Source: Diphasiastrum complanatum
Taxonomy: Eukaryota; Streptophyta; Lycopodiopsida; Lycopodiales; Lycopodiaceae
NCBI GenBank assembly: GCA_029204225.1
Contig: CM055099.1
Span: forward strand, 68,317,084-68,381,083
Direction of reading: 5' to 3'
Length of the DNA stretch: 64,000 nt
The notes beneath the pieces were generated by a model that was not told the DNA's origin, did no database searches, and saw only the letters and a program-made list of their open reading frames with translations. Shown here one piece after another: positions 31,792-43,337 of this stretch. The position numbers and the translations under genes are program-made. Numbering within the stretch: position 1 is the stretch's first letter; the number at the start of each line of letters is the position of its first letter.

Positions 31792-31881
31792 TAGAAATAA
31801 TAAATGATAATGTTAGTTTCCCAAGGTTACTTTGACCCAAAAGGTTGAGACTTGTATAACCATGGGGTAGATTTATTATTA

Positions 31882-32640
31882 ACTATATTAGGTTGAAATT
31901 CATGGAGAACAGGTTGGAGAAACTTATTGTATTGTTGAGAGAGATCAATAGGTCATCGTCACAGTTTCTTCCTCCATTGTGAGCATTGCTTTGTGTATTG
32001 TCTTCAAGCTCTTGTGTATGATCTTAGGTGCTATCCAAAAGTGGTAGGGTGTTGTTCCACGACCTGTTTGCTGTTATTTTTGGCTGCCATTAGTACCTTT
32101 TATTAGTTTCTTTTGTCTCTTGAATGCTTTGTCAAGTTCATGTGTATCAAAGGTAGCATTAGGATGCTTTGCCATTTCTAGCTTTTGTAGCTTGTTGTGC
32201 AAAGATCTTAGCCAGAACATTTGGGATCTTAGATCCATCCACTTTTTCACATCATCACCTTTGTCAGTATGATTAAATGGTCTGATCAACCAAAACCCTT
32301 GGTTTTCTTCAAACATGTTTCAATCCAACTACATTATCTATGAAAACTTCACCGTTGCTCAACAATCTCCATGTTGCTGGTTTCAATTTTTTTTATGCCT
32401 TTTGTGTCTCTCCGTAGTTGTTCTCCCATTCTATTCTGGTCCCATGAGCTGCAAATTACAATAGATCTCGATGTTGCTCCTCTCAAACTTTTTAAATGGG
32501 CTTCGTGGCTATCCATATTCTCCCCCAATTTTATTGTGGTCTCTTCAGGTACGGAAAAGTCCGGTTCTTCAAAACCCAAACAAAATCGATCGCCGAGAAG
32601 ATGTGACAAACTCATAGCAGTCACCCTGAAAAGAAAATCA
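31882..32640 (-). pseudogene. Unidentified broken gene, also partly copied at 16.9 kb
   Basis: Two adjacent minus-strand blocks look like coding sequence. The first, 32624-32349, starts MTAMSLSHLLGDRFCLGFEE. The second, 32316-32074, includes GDDVKKWMDLRSQMFWLRSL and KLEMAKHPNATFD. They are about 35 bases apart and in different frames, so a frameshift or tiny gap separates them. Composition is hydrophilic and charged, with no Gag or Pol motif, no knuckle and no signal peptide. I do not recognise the family. The second block plus downstream sequence is repeated, degraded, at 16938-17304. It could be a host gene fragment carried by mobile elements. Confidence 0.5.
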
Positions 32641-33245
32641 AATAGTACATGGGCACAACTACATTCATTTGCTTTGAGAAAACTCTCATGTAATATTATG
32701 TTTATTTATCAATGAAAACTTTAACAATGTTTCATAATTTATTTATATTTCTATTACATAATTAGCGGTATTTATGTTCCTAATGCTTCGTACCTCCATG
32801 TTCCTGATGTATTGCAATCATGCATGTTAATAGTCTTTGAACATTATGATGCTAGCAACTTCGAAAAACAAACATTGAAGTATAATAATTCTATTTGTAA
32901 GATAAAATTTAAAAATAAATCAAGCCTAGTTTTAAGATTGCCAGTTAGCTTTATAACATAATACCACTACTTCATAAAATGCCAAGAAAAACTCGAGGAC
33001 TTTATGTTTTTGGGTGTTTTAATGCTCTATAATTATCATTCATATTTGTTTGTCTTACAGATATTAAGTTATAAATACGTACGTAAAAACCAATTTCTAC
33101 GTACATCATTTTCATTTTTTCATTTTATTTTAGACTGCTTTTGAAAGTCATAGAATAATAATATGAACTTGTAGTTCCTAAGACCCGTTCATGCAGGTGC
33201 TATTGCTGCTATCGCCATATATTTGTTTACGAATTTTCAATCTCT
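32641..33245. other. AT-rich spacer before the Helitron gene
   Basis: About 600 bases of AT-rich DNA with no coding signal. A TACGTACGTA palindrome lies near 33077. The Helitron 5' end (TC after A) may lie in here but I could not place it. Confidence 0.4.
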
Positions 33246-33560
33246 TTGCTTTTGAACATGGATGTTAAATCAGTGATAAATTTAAATGCACAATCCGAAT
33301 TTGTAAAACATTTTCCAGAAAACATCGATATTTTTATAGTATTTGCATTTCTTAGTAATTTTCAAAAGCAACCACATGAATTGAGACAAATTATTATTGA
33401 ACTTTTTATGAATTCCATAAACACGGTTGATACGAATGCAGTTTGGTGGGAAGACAATTTTTTTTTAAATAAAATTTTTACAACAATTCATAGAAATATT
33501 CTCAATAGAAATACGTATTCTGATAACATACTAAGTAACTCCGACATGTATATATTATGA
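33246..33560 (+). CDS. Open frame upstream of Helitron Rep, function unknown
   Basis: 104 codons (MLLNMDVKSVINLNAQSEFV..). It has the same AT-rich codon use as the Helitron frames just downstream and may be an upstream exon of the same gene: a CTTACAG acceptor-like site stands at about 33699-33705. No motif is recognised, so it could equally be chance. Confidence 0.3.
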   Translation: MLLNMDVKSVINLNAQSEFVKHFPENIDIFIVFAFLSNFQKQPHELRQIIIELFMNSINTVDTNAVWWEDNFFLNKIFTTIHRNILNRNTYSDNILSNSDMYIL

Positions 33561-33705
33561 TAACTTTTGTCTGTTTTGCTAAGCAAAACTACTCACATAC
33601 AAAATCTGTGTACAACAATATAACCCAACATCTCATAACATTACTACTTATTATGTATGCATAAATAAAAGCCATTTATGCATAACTATATTACTTGTGC
33701 TTACA

Positions 33706-35423
33706 GATCCACCACAAATTTATCCTTGCAAAACAGACAAATGCGTGTTATTTCATAGTTCACAAAATTGTACTCCTTCATACAATTGGACAACGAACAT
33801 GTTACATAGTTTAGAAAGTTTAATAATACAACAACCAAACTTATTTGCTCAACATGTAGCAACTATTTTCAAATCACAATACCCCCACATTTCTTGTACA
33901 ATTCCAAGTATCATCAACCACATTTACAAATTCAAAAAAGTCCATGTCCCACAAGCTTTTGCTATTCGCAAACACGACATTTCTACGTCTAAACCTTCTT
34001 ATAAACAAGCCTCATGTAAAAATTTGACGAATCGCCACTTTTGGACGAAAACCAGAATTAATTCTTTACATCAGATACCTAAAGACTCACCTACTGCCTC
34101 ACAACAAACTATTATTACAAAATTTAGAGCCCTACATACGGACATGTGCTGCACATATACGAGTATTAAAAATCGAATTACAAGATTCAAAAGAACAAAA
34201 ACTTCTTATAATAGTAACATGCATGCACAAGATATTACAATTGCAAATTACTATGAACGTATAAATGATACTCCGATATATACATGTATTAGTTGTGAAT
34301 CAAATTACTTTAATTTCCAAACTCGAATCCTAAACACTGAAGAAGAAACTTACATTGCAGGTCTTAAACAAATACCATTACAAATACAAAAATTATCATA
34401 AAAATACATCTGTGTGCAATGTCGTAAAAGCATACATGCAGATAAAATGCCAAAACTTATGTGCCCAAACCATGTATCAAATAACTCAGAATTGTCATCA
34501 GTTGCAGAATTAAATGAATTAGAAGAACGTTTGGTTGCACCTAGAATTGCGTTCATGCAAATTTGAGATTTAACCTATGAAGGGCAATCAGGTGTAAAAG
34601 GTAGCATTGTAAATGTAATTGCAAATCTTGACAAAATACAAAATATACTTCCACGTTTCATAAATGACAACACATCCCTTATTGTAGCTCTTAAAAAAAA
34701 CTAGAATACAAATCAAACTATATGACCGGAAAAGTCAGACCTTCAAAACTGATGAATGCAATACTTGATCTACAATGTCCACCGCTATCTATGCTAAATA
34801 TACACATAAATCCAATGTGGATATCACATTACCAAAATAACATTGCCCTCCAAATCCTGAAACAATTCCACACACCAAAAAATACAATGAACAAAGATGA
34901 CGAACCAATTTTAGATGACACGGCCATACACCCATTCCATCATGTCGAACATATTATTGATTACGAAACTACGTACAAAGTAATCGCACCTTGTGAAGGA
35001 TACAACCCAGTTGGACTATTTCAAGACGAGCATGTTGAAGAACTAAATTTCCCAACTCTATATTATGGACACTCAAGACAAACTCCAATCAATAATTCTT
35101 ATACCTACCAAACCATTGCTAAATGGGAGCTACAACACTATGAACATAAATTTGCTCGACATACAACCAATTTATTTTTAAAGCAATTAAAATACTAATT
35201 TGCCAATTTTTTATATGGATACGGTTACAAAAAGGAACATCACAACATCGAACATTAACAGCAAGTGATGTATTAAAAGATACAAACATAGAACAACTAC
35301 TACGATCAAATATTGGTTATAGAGATTCTGAACACATACGAACATCTCAGATTATAAACACGAATTACGAGAAAATGTTTTTGCCATGATGTGCCAATTA
35401 GGATCACCAACGTGTTCCTCCAT
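33706..35423 (+). pseudogene. Helitron Rep protein, N-terminal half
   Basis: After a CTTACAG acceptor-like site the frame runs to 34401 with YYERINDTPIYTCISCESNY, a Cys-pair region. It continues after a stop with CVQCRKSIHADKMPKLMC and NELEERLVAPRIAFMQI, then TGA in place of the usual Arg. Next come MTGKVRPSKLMNAIL, EELNFPTLYYGHSRQ and KWELQHYEHKFA (34722-35198), then NVFAMMCQLGSPTCS up to the gypsy insertion. These blocks follow the N-terminal order of Helitron Rep-helicase proteins. At least four stops or shifts make it inactive. The reading continues at 46955. Confidence 0.85.
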
Positions 35424-35428
35424 CATGC
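35424..35428. repeat. Gypsy target-site duplication, left copy (CATGC)
   Basis: CATGC precedes the left LTR and recurs at 46950-46954 after the right LTR. Confidence 0.95.
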
Positions 35429-36190
35429 TGTTGGAGGGTTTGCGGATCCCAAGGCAACCCTAACCCTAGTTAATAAGTGAGAGGGATTTGCCACCCTGCG
35501 TGTGTAAGTCCAACCCGATGACCACATAGTTATTTGATTGATTAGTTAAAAGTCAATAAAAGGACTTTAGGCCTTTTTGCGGGACTTTTAATGTTGCAGA
35601 GCCTAAATGTCAAGTTAGTGAATAAAGTTGGGTTTCCCTCCAATTTTTTATGGTTCCCACACTTTTTTAAATTTGAATAAAAATAGAGGCAAGACTGGAC
35701 CAATAGGATTCAGAGGCCAAGGTCCTCCTCTCTACTATAAAAAGGGACCAACTCGAGTTGCTCCTGATGTTCATTTCCTCATTTCAATAAAGCAGATTGG
35801 TTCTCTTTAGAAATGGATTGATGAATGTCCTTGCTCTTCCTTTCTTCTTCTCCATTTCTCATGCTTTCTTTGGATTTTGCTAATTGTTGGATCTGATCAT
35901 TATTGGGATTGCTATTTCTTATGCTTTTTGTGAGAGAGAAAGGGAGAGAGAGAAGAGTAAGTTTCTATCATTGTTGTTGATTTAGGGTTAATGGAAGTAG
36001 GGTTAATGGATGTAGTGTTAATGCTTAGTGTTAATGGATGTTAGTGTTAGATCCTCCATTCATGCTGAAATCTGAACTATACTATCGCTCTCATGGGAAC
36101 GAACCTACGCGTGACAACTAACTTCGTTTCTTTGATGCTAGATTGACTAGATCTTGGATTCAGGTTAGGCAAGAAAAGAAACCCACTACA
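35429..36190 (+). repeat. Gypsy 5' LTR
   Basis: 762 bases, TGTTGGAGGG to CCCACTACA. A TATAAAAAG box lies at about 35735-35743. Short GGTTAATGGA-like repeats occur near 35990-36045. Confidence 0.96.
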
Positions 36191-36194
36191 ATTT

Positions 36195-36211
36195 TGGCGC
36201 CGTTGCCGGGG
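36195..36211 (+). promoter_or_regulatory. Gypsy primer binding site (tRNA-Asp)
   Basis: TGGCGCCGTTGCCGGGG, four bases after the LTR, is the exact complement of the 3' end (with CCA) of plant tRNA-Asp(GTC), as I recall that tRNA. Confidence 0.9.
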
Positions 36212-37421
36212 AGCTACGCCAATTTTTCAGTTTGCAGCATGTTTGGTTGATGGTTAGCTTGCATTAGGCATCTTGTCGTGGCATGAATAATGTTAAAACT
36301 GCATTGTAGGGTTAGTTTGGGATTGATTTTGCTAGATTTGAGTGGATTTGCTTGCTTGAAATCTAATCTGATTATTAAACAGAGAAATCTATTCAGATCA
36401 CCAATCTTAAGATCCATTTGGATCTGAGATATCAGAGAAAATAACAAAAATTGGTCAAATCTGTCAAATTTGGTCAAAAAGAGACAAAAAGCGTCATCAG
36501 AGCTCAGAACTTTTTATGCTCTTTCAGAAAACCTTCGTCGAGTTGCAGACACCTTCGGTTTTGTTTACAAGACCTTCAGTTTGAAGGGCGAAGATTAATT
36601 CCCAGCAGATTTTCAGAAACATCAAAAAAATCACCAAAAAACACCAAAAATTATCAAAACCCTAAACAATATAGAAAAAGAACCTTCGCCCAATTCACTA
36701 TGCTTAGATGTGATTCAAATCTATCTATCGCTAGGTCTGCAAAGAATAATACCAAAAATAGAAAGGTTTCCAGAGGATCAGTTGTCATATTGTCGTATTT
36801 TTGCCCAAAAAGTCACTTTTTTGCAAAATTATCAGTATTACTCTTGATCCTTCGCCAGAACCTTCGCCGAGTTTCCATAATATTCTATTTATAGTAAACT
36901 ACTATTTTTGAGTTCGGCAAAGATTCATCTTGATCAGATCACAAAAAATCTTGATTTTTACCCTCGCCAGATTACAAAAACTGTATTTTCTTGTGTAAGA
37001 AATCTTCGTCTGGTTCTCCATAATTTTATCTATGTCAGACCTTCCATCTGAGAAGTCGACAAAGGTTATTTCTCAAGAAATTGCCAGAAAAGTGTTCAGA
37101 GAATTTTTATCCCAAACTAGCATTGTTGGACCTTCGCCGAGACAACCTTCGCCTAGAGAACCTTCGCCAGTCCTATTTTTAGTTTTTGATTTTTCAGATC
37201 AAGTCTCTGTCAAAATTTGGATCAAATCTGATATATTCTGAATTAGACTCTGAGAGATTTATCATTTCTGAGAAGTATCGATTAATCAAATTTTGGGTAC
37301 TTTTTCATCATATAGAATCAGATTCTTGAAAAGTAGAATAGAGCTAGCAGATCTAATCTGAAATAGTTTTTTGGAAAAATCTATATCCAATCACATCATC
37401 GATTTGATTTAAGTTTGTAAG
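36212..37421 (+). other. Gypsy leader with repeated ACCTTCGCC words
   Basis: 1.2 kb between primer site and gag ATG. Exact ACCTTCGCC occurs at 36682, 36860, 37130, 37145 and 37160, with several variants (for example near 36533, 36548, 36849 and 37005). The same word returns at 42.8-43.05 kb. No protein is recognised. Confidence 0.85.
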
Positions 37422-38950
37422 ATGGCTGCCCCTGGAGCTGCTCCACAGGAGGTCAATCCAATTATTGTTAGAAGAGCACCCCGATTGGATCTACCCAAAT
37501 ATAATGGATTAACAGATCCAGTTATATTTCTTTAGATCTATGTTGAATCCTGTGAGGTCTATGGTGAGATCTATCCTCAAGATAAACTTAAGTTGTTTCA
37601 TATGGCCTTAACGGGCGCAGCACAAGATTGGTACTATAACCAAGATGAAACTGAACTTATAGATTGGGAGGTTGTTAAACGAGCCCTTATCACACGGTTC
37701 AAACCGCGGAAGTTTATGGAAGACCCTTTCCTACTTTTAAGTAAAATTCAAATGGAAAAGCGGGAAATGGTTCAAGATTACATCAAAAGAGTGAAACGTC
37801 TCAGATCTAAGTGTGAACCTGAGCTGATTAATGAGAATGCCATGATTATGTGGTTTTTGTCAGGTCTACTTAAACGGATCAAACGTGAACTGAAACGTCA
37901 TAATGAGTACGCACTTTTGCAAAATGCGATGGACGATGCAATTTGAGAGGAGGATGAAGATTCAGATGATGAGCCGAATGTCAGTATGTTGCCTTATACA
38001 GCAGGGCAAACTACTACGACATCCATCACTATTGCATCAACGAATGCCAATGCTACTGTAGAAATGATGCTCAATGAGTTCGAGAAACTTTGGAAGACCC
38101 TATAGAAACAGATGGAAAAGTTGCAGTTGCAATTTGATGAGAAGATCAAAGCATTGAAAAATTTTCACGGAGAAGCGAACAAGGAACCTGAGAAGTTTGT
38201 AAAGACTTTTCCTACTAGGAAAAATGTCTGGTGTTCTATTTGTATAGGAAATCACACAGTGAACGAGTGTCCTCAATTGAAAAAATGAATGGAAATCAGT
38301 GTTTTCCATCTGTGTAGTTCACCTGACCATGAGACTGCCTTTTGCAACTTCAACCCTCGGATAATTCAGCAATGGTATGCCCAGATGGGATATTGAGATC
38401 CACAGTATGGAGGCAATATAGCAGCAAGACTAGGACAATCTACTCTTGGATACCCGAATCGTCTAGCTTTGTCTGCCCCACCAAAACACTCCGCTCCTCC
38501 TACCAATTTGATGGAATCAGAATCTTATGGAAGTGCTGAGCAATGGAGCTATGGTAATGATCAAGAAGGTGTATCTTCAGAATAGTATGTCATTTATGCT
38601 GCCGCTCAACAACAAGCCTCGAGAAATTGGGCCAGAGCACCACTTGGATGCTTTGCATGTGGAGAAAAACACAGAGTTGCAGAATGCCCAAATAAAAAAA
38701 AATGTGTACCATTCTGTCGTGACTGTGGATATGGGCATTGCTATAAAGACTGTCCAGCAAGACCGAAGCCACCACCAGCTACAGCACCTATAAATTTGAT
38801 AACAATCAAGCAAGGATCGATATCTCATAATAAACCAAGTGCACCCTTGATGGTGGTCACCAGAGCACAAAAGCAAAAAGAACCAGTAGTGGATTCAGTA
38901 CTTGCTGATTCTATACCATTGAACGATACACCAATAGCATCGGAAGTCTA
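37422..38950 (+). pseudogene. Gypsy gag
   Basis: ATG at 37422 (MAAPGAAPQEVNPIIVRRAP), a stop after DPVIFL, then in phase KLKLFHMALTGAAQDWYYNQ and FKPRKFMEDPFLLLSKIQ, the retrotransposon gag core, to 37946. Stops and shifts follow. The C-terminal part has Cys/His clusters: CSICIGNHTVNECP, CFACGEKHRVAECP and CRDCGYGHCYKDCP, then LMVVTRAQKQK. Gag forms the particle and packages the RNA. The three visible Cys/His clusters are more than the usual single knuckle. Confidence 0.88.
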
Positions 38951-39413
38951 TCCAAATCTTAATACAAAAAAATGAAGATATCATGATATGAGATAGTGGA
39001 TTAAACATCTGCAAGAAGAAGAGGAACTTGAAGCTGCTAAAGTAACAGTTGAAGTTCAGTCTTAGCCATTGCAGCCTCCAAGAAATTTACGTACGGATAT
39101 GAATGATCAATTACATCATCACAAAGAACCCTTCAAGATGACTAAACCTGAACCACCGCATACAGAATTACTCATGAATATTTTGTCTAGCAAGATCAAT
39201 ATTTCATTGGGAGAGTTCCTAAAGTTGGTGCCAAAAGCAAAATAAGTCTTAGCACAAAAGTTAGCTCAAGAAGAATCAGAAGACCATCAGGAGCCTCTTT
39301 TTTGTGCTGGATTTGAAAAATCTAATGATGTACTCCATGTTGGAGCCGCTTGGAAAAGTGAACAAAAGAATATCACTCTACCGATACAACATAGACAATT
39401 TTCTAAAGAAGCA

Positions 39414-39878
39414 GCCGTGATAGACGGCGGTTCAGGAGTTAACCTGATTTCTACAAAGCTATGTACAAAATGGGGCCTTACAAAGATTAAGCCTTTTACT
39501 TTTGCTATTAAGCTAGCTGATCAAACGACAGTTCGTCCACGAGGAATGGTGGAAGATATACCTGTCAGGATTGCAGGAGTACAGTTTGTCATTACTTTCG
39601 TCGTGATGGACTTACCAGAAGCACCAAATGTCTACCGAGTTCTCTTAGGACGTCCATGGTTACGAGTTGCACAAGTAATTCATAACTGGGGTACCGGCAA
39701 AATCACTTTTGAAAATCGTGAACGTGCAGTTAAAATTGATCCTACGACTTGGACTATCAAGCTAGTGGTTCAAAAAGCGGATGATAATTCATCAACAACG
39801 GATCACACTTATGATCGACCAGAGAAAAAATTGGGAGTTCATTACGATTCTCAAATGGATATTGTCAATTGGAACTAA
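39414..39878 (+). CDS. Gypsy aspartic protease
   Basis: 153 codons. Active-site region AVIDGGSGVNLISTKL, the form found in many plant gypsy elements in place of DTGA; flap and C-terminal region FTFAIKLADQTTVRPRG and VYRVLLGRPWLRVAQV. The domain looks complete. It would cut the polyprotein. It is separated from gag and RT by stops. The first ATG is inside the domain at 39417, so the true coding region started upstream. Confidence 0.88.
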   Translation, partial: AVIDGGSGVNLISTKLCTKWGLTKIKPFTFAIKLADQTTVRPRGMVEDIPVRIAGVQFVITFVVMDLPEAPNVYRVLLGRPWLRVAQVIHNWGTGKITFENRERAVKIDPTTWTIKLVVQKADDNSSTTDHTYDRPEKKLGVHYDSQMDIVNWN

Positions 39879-40438
39879 GCTCTTGCAACAATTGATTGTA
39901 CAGCAGGATATATGTGTCAACAAGATATTCAATCAGAGAGGAGCGAGATTTCCTTGTTAGATCAAACTTTGGATATGCCAATCACGTTTCTACTAAATGT
40001 GCTGAATGTAACGTGGATATCAACGGAACCTATACCAGATCCAATTGAGGATGATCTCATACCAATGAGCCATGCCTTAACTTATGATGGCAATGCAGAA
40101 CTTACGGATGAGCAGATTCTACATCATATGGATCCGACCAAATTTGGAGTGCGTAATGTTCCTGATGAACCAACAATCAAATCGCCCAAAGTAGTTATAT
40201 TGAAGGGAGACAGGATGACAGGTTCGATGATGAAGAAACAAGCAAAGCAACATCATAATACGGTTCTAAAATGGGAAAATCCCCCTCAAAAGATCGATTT
40301 AAGGAAGTGCCACCTCTATTGGATAAAAGCAAAGGAAAAGTCAAGAATGGTTCTTCAAGTCAGATCTCCAGCAAGACATCATCGTCTAGGAAGTCTTCAT
40401 AAGTCCTTTCGAAAAGGAACAAGCAAATGTAGTCCAGC

Positions 40439-41335
40439 ATGATATGCCAGAGCATTTTAAATGTTATACAATGGATGATGTGGTTATCATGTTATCTAAA
40501 GCACATCGTGCCTGAAGAACACATGCCGGAATCTAAAGAGGTTTACGATGTCCCAGCTAGGACACAGCCAATGAATCTTGTAGGACCAGGAGAACCGGAA
40601 AAGATTGTACAAGTGGGATCACAACTTACTCCTGAACAGTATCAAGCACTCTTTTTGCTACTTAGTAAGTATCAAGATTGTTTTGCATGGACTTATCAAG
40701 ATTTGAAGGGTATTCCGACATCAGTCACTGAACATACCATACCTTTAGTACCTGATGCAGTGTCAAAGGTTACAAAGTTCTATCGCTGTAATCCTAATGT
40801 GGCAGATCTGATAAAGAAAGAACTTCAGAGATTGCTTGACGTTGATTTCATTTATGAGATCGAGCATACCGAATGGATTTCACCGATTGTCATTGTTCCT
40901 AAGAAAAATGAGAAATTGCGAATTTGTGTGAATCTCAAAGCATTGAATAAAGTGACACGGAAGGATCACTTTTCGTTACCTTTTACTGAAAGCATTTTGG
41001 ATCACCTTGCGGGAGCGGAAGCTTATAGTTTCCTGGATGGATTTAGTGGTTACAACCAAGTTAAGATTGCACCTGCCGATCGCCACAAAACTACTTTTGC
41101 AACAGAATGGGACACCTATGCTTACAAAGTAATGTCGTTTGGACTCTGTAATGCACCAAATTCATTCCGCGCACCAGTTAATACTGAAGTGGATGATGAA
41201 CTGCCAGATGCTGCATTGTTCTATGTTGAAGCAGTACCTGAGTGGGTGGCAGATATTGTTGAGTACCTAATGCTAGGACAACCGAATGACTCTTTGACAA
41301 AAGTACAGAAAAGACAATTGATTTATAAGGCTTAA
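40439..41335 (+). pseudogene. Gypsy RT with internal deletion
   Basis: RT fingers and palm are present: DLKGIPTSVTEHTIPL, KLRICVNLKALNKVTRKDHF, motif A YSFLDGFSGYNQV and motif B MSFGLCNAPNSF. Right after FRAP the sequence jumps (about 41180) to DAALFYVEAVPEWVADIVEY, which normally lies between RNase H and integrase. The YxDD box, thumb and all RNase H are therefore gone, probably over 1 kb. The element cannot make its own cDNA. Confidence 0.92.
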
Positions 41336-42439
41336 CCTTATCAATTAATTGCAAGACAATTGTATGGTCGTGAATCAGATAATATTTTACGAAGATGTGT
41401 TTTACCACATGAAGTACCAGATCTAATCATGTTTTCACATGATGGCATGGGTGGAGGACACTTTTCTACAGATATTACTGTTCGCAAACTTTTGCAATCC
41501 GGTTGTTGGTGGCCTACGATTCATAAGGACACAGAAAATTTTATTCAGACATGTGATGTCTGCCAGCGAGCACGACGGCCTACTCGACAGAATTATGAAC
41601 CCTTACATCCGGTTTTATCACAAGCACCATTTGAAAAATGGGGACTGGATTATGTTGGTCCTATTCATCCTGCTGCTCAAAGATCTCATGCCCGTTACAT
41701 TATCGTCGCAACTGATTATATGATCAAGTGGGTTGAAGCCAAAGTTGTCAAAGTGGCTGATGCGAAATCTATGGCCAAGTTTCTATATGAAAATATTATA
41801 ATCAGATTTGGATGTTCGATCAAAATTGTCAATGATCGGGGTACACACTTTGTTAATCAAACGATAAAGTGTTTACTGGAAGATTTATTTGTTATACACA
41901 GATTTAGTACTCCCTATTATCCCAGAGCGAATGGCCAAGCTGAATCTTCCAATAAGATTCTTTGCACCATTATTACAAAGATAGTTGAAGCGAGTCGCTC
42001 TGATTGGGAACATAAACTATATGCAGCATTATGGGCATTCAGAACCGCTTACAAAAATAGTACAAATCGAACACCTTTTCAACTGGTTTATGGTCAAGAT
42101 GTTGTTATGCCAATTGAATTTTTAATCTCATCTTTACGCACAGCAGCAACAGAATGATTAAATGATGATCAGTCTTTACAACTTCATCATAAAGCATTGC
42201 ACAAATTATGTGAAACCCGATTGATGGCAGTTCATGCCTTAGCAGTAGAGAAAGCCCGCCGTAAGGCATGGCACGATCGTCGATTGTACAAGAAAGATCT
42301 GGAAGCAGGAGATCTTGCATTGATGTACAAAACCAAGCTGATCAAGGGTAAGTTGAAGTTTACTGGGGAAGGCCCGTATAAAGTGAAGGAAATCCTGAAC
42401 TATGGCATAGTAATTCTTGAGCACTTGGATGGAAAATGA
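41336..42439 (+). CDS. Gypsy integrase
   Basis: From YQLIARQLYGRESDNI after a stop at 41333: zinc domain H..H..C..C (HDGMGGGH, TCDVCQRAR), catalytic D (LDYVGPIHPAAQRSHARYII), D (NDRGTHFVNQ) and E (YYPRANGQAESSNK), then TPFQLVYGQDVVMP. A stop at about 42157 is followed by an open C-terminal domain (RRLYKKDLEAGDLALMYKTK, GEGPYKVKEI) to 42439. The core looks complete and the C-terminal region is split by a stop. It would join cDNA to the chromosome. Confidence 0.92.
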
Positions 42440-43337
42440 TTTGATACTCCGATAAATGGCAGCCAATTATGCAAGTTTTGGCAGCCTGCTCCGCCAGTTT
42501 AACAAGCCTGATCTCAATATATTTTTCATTTTATTTGTTTTTAATTTTTTGTTTTCAGTAATTAATTTGCTGACTTTTTTTTGAAAAAAGACAGTTAAAA
42601 AAAAAATAAATAAATAATAATAATAATAAAAATAAGGAAAGACTGATGAGCAAAAGTCAAGAAATCATCAGCATAAGAGAAAGGAAGCACAGTATTTTTA
42701 TGGAAAATGACTTAGAAAACCACCATTGATTTGGCCAATACAGTATCAGAAACCTTTGCTGAACTCTCAGACTGTACATCCACCCTTGATTTATCTAAAT
42801 TGAGGTGGGCGAAGGTTTCTGACTAGAGAAAAATCAATTTTTGAGTCAGGCGAATGTTCAGTGATATGCCATTTTGGGAACCTTCGCCGAGCATCATAAC
42901 GTCATTATGAACCTTCGCCGACCTGCTAGATGATCTTAAAATGTCAAAATTAGGTTGTCCATAGGTTTAGATTGTGAGAAAAAACATTTATGACAGTACC
43001 TGGGTGAAGGACCCTCCTAGGCGAAGGTTCATCCTTTGCCAGCCCTGGAAAACGTTCGCCTGATATTTTCAGATCCCTAGAAACCTTCGGAGAGATTTTT
43101 ATAGCCTATTTTTACAGTTTTGTACATGCCTGCAAATTTTTGTTCAGAATTGATCAGCCCAACTACTATTCAATGTAATGGACCCACCAAATTCACCTAT
43201 AAGTTGGCTGAATTCGATTCATTTTTCACTTGTGCTAGCGAAGCTCTTGCGAATTTTTCTTGCTACCAAAGCATTCCAAATTTCCTGCATTGCCTTCTGA
43301 TACACTCTCACATGGTTATAATTCCTTTCTGATCATC
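42440..43337 (+). other. Gypsy spacer between integrase and the extra coding region
   Basis: About 900 non-coding bases with an A/T-only stretch (AATAATAATAATAATAAAA) near 42600 and a second cluster of ACCTTCGCC: exact copies at 42880, 42911, and on the minus strand 42808-42816 and 43020-43028, plus variants. Repeating this word on both sides of the gag-pol block is unusual. Confidence 0.8.
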
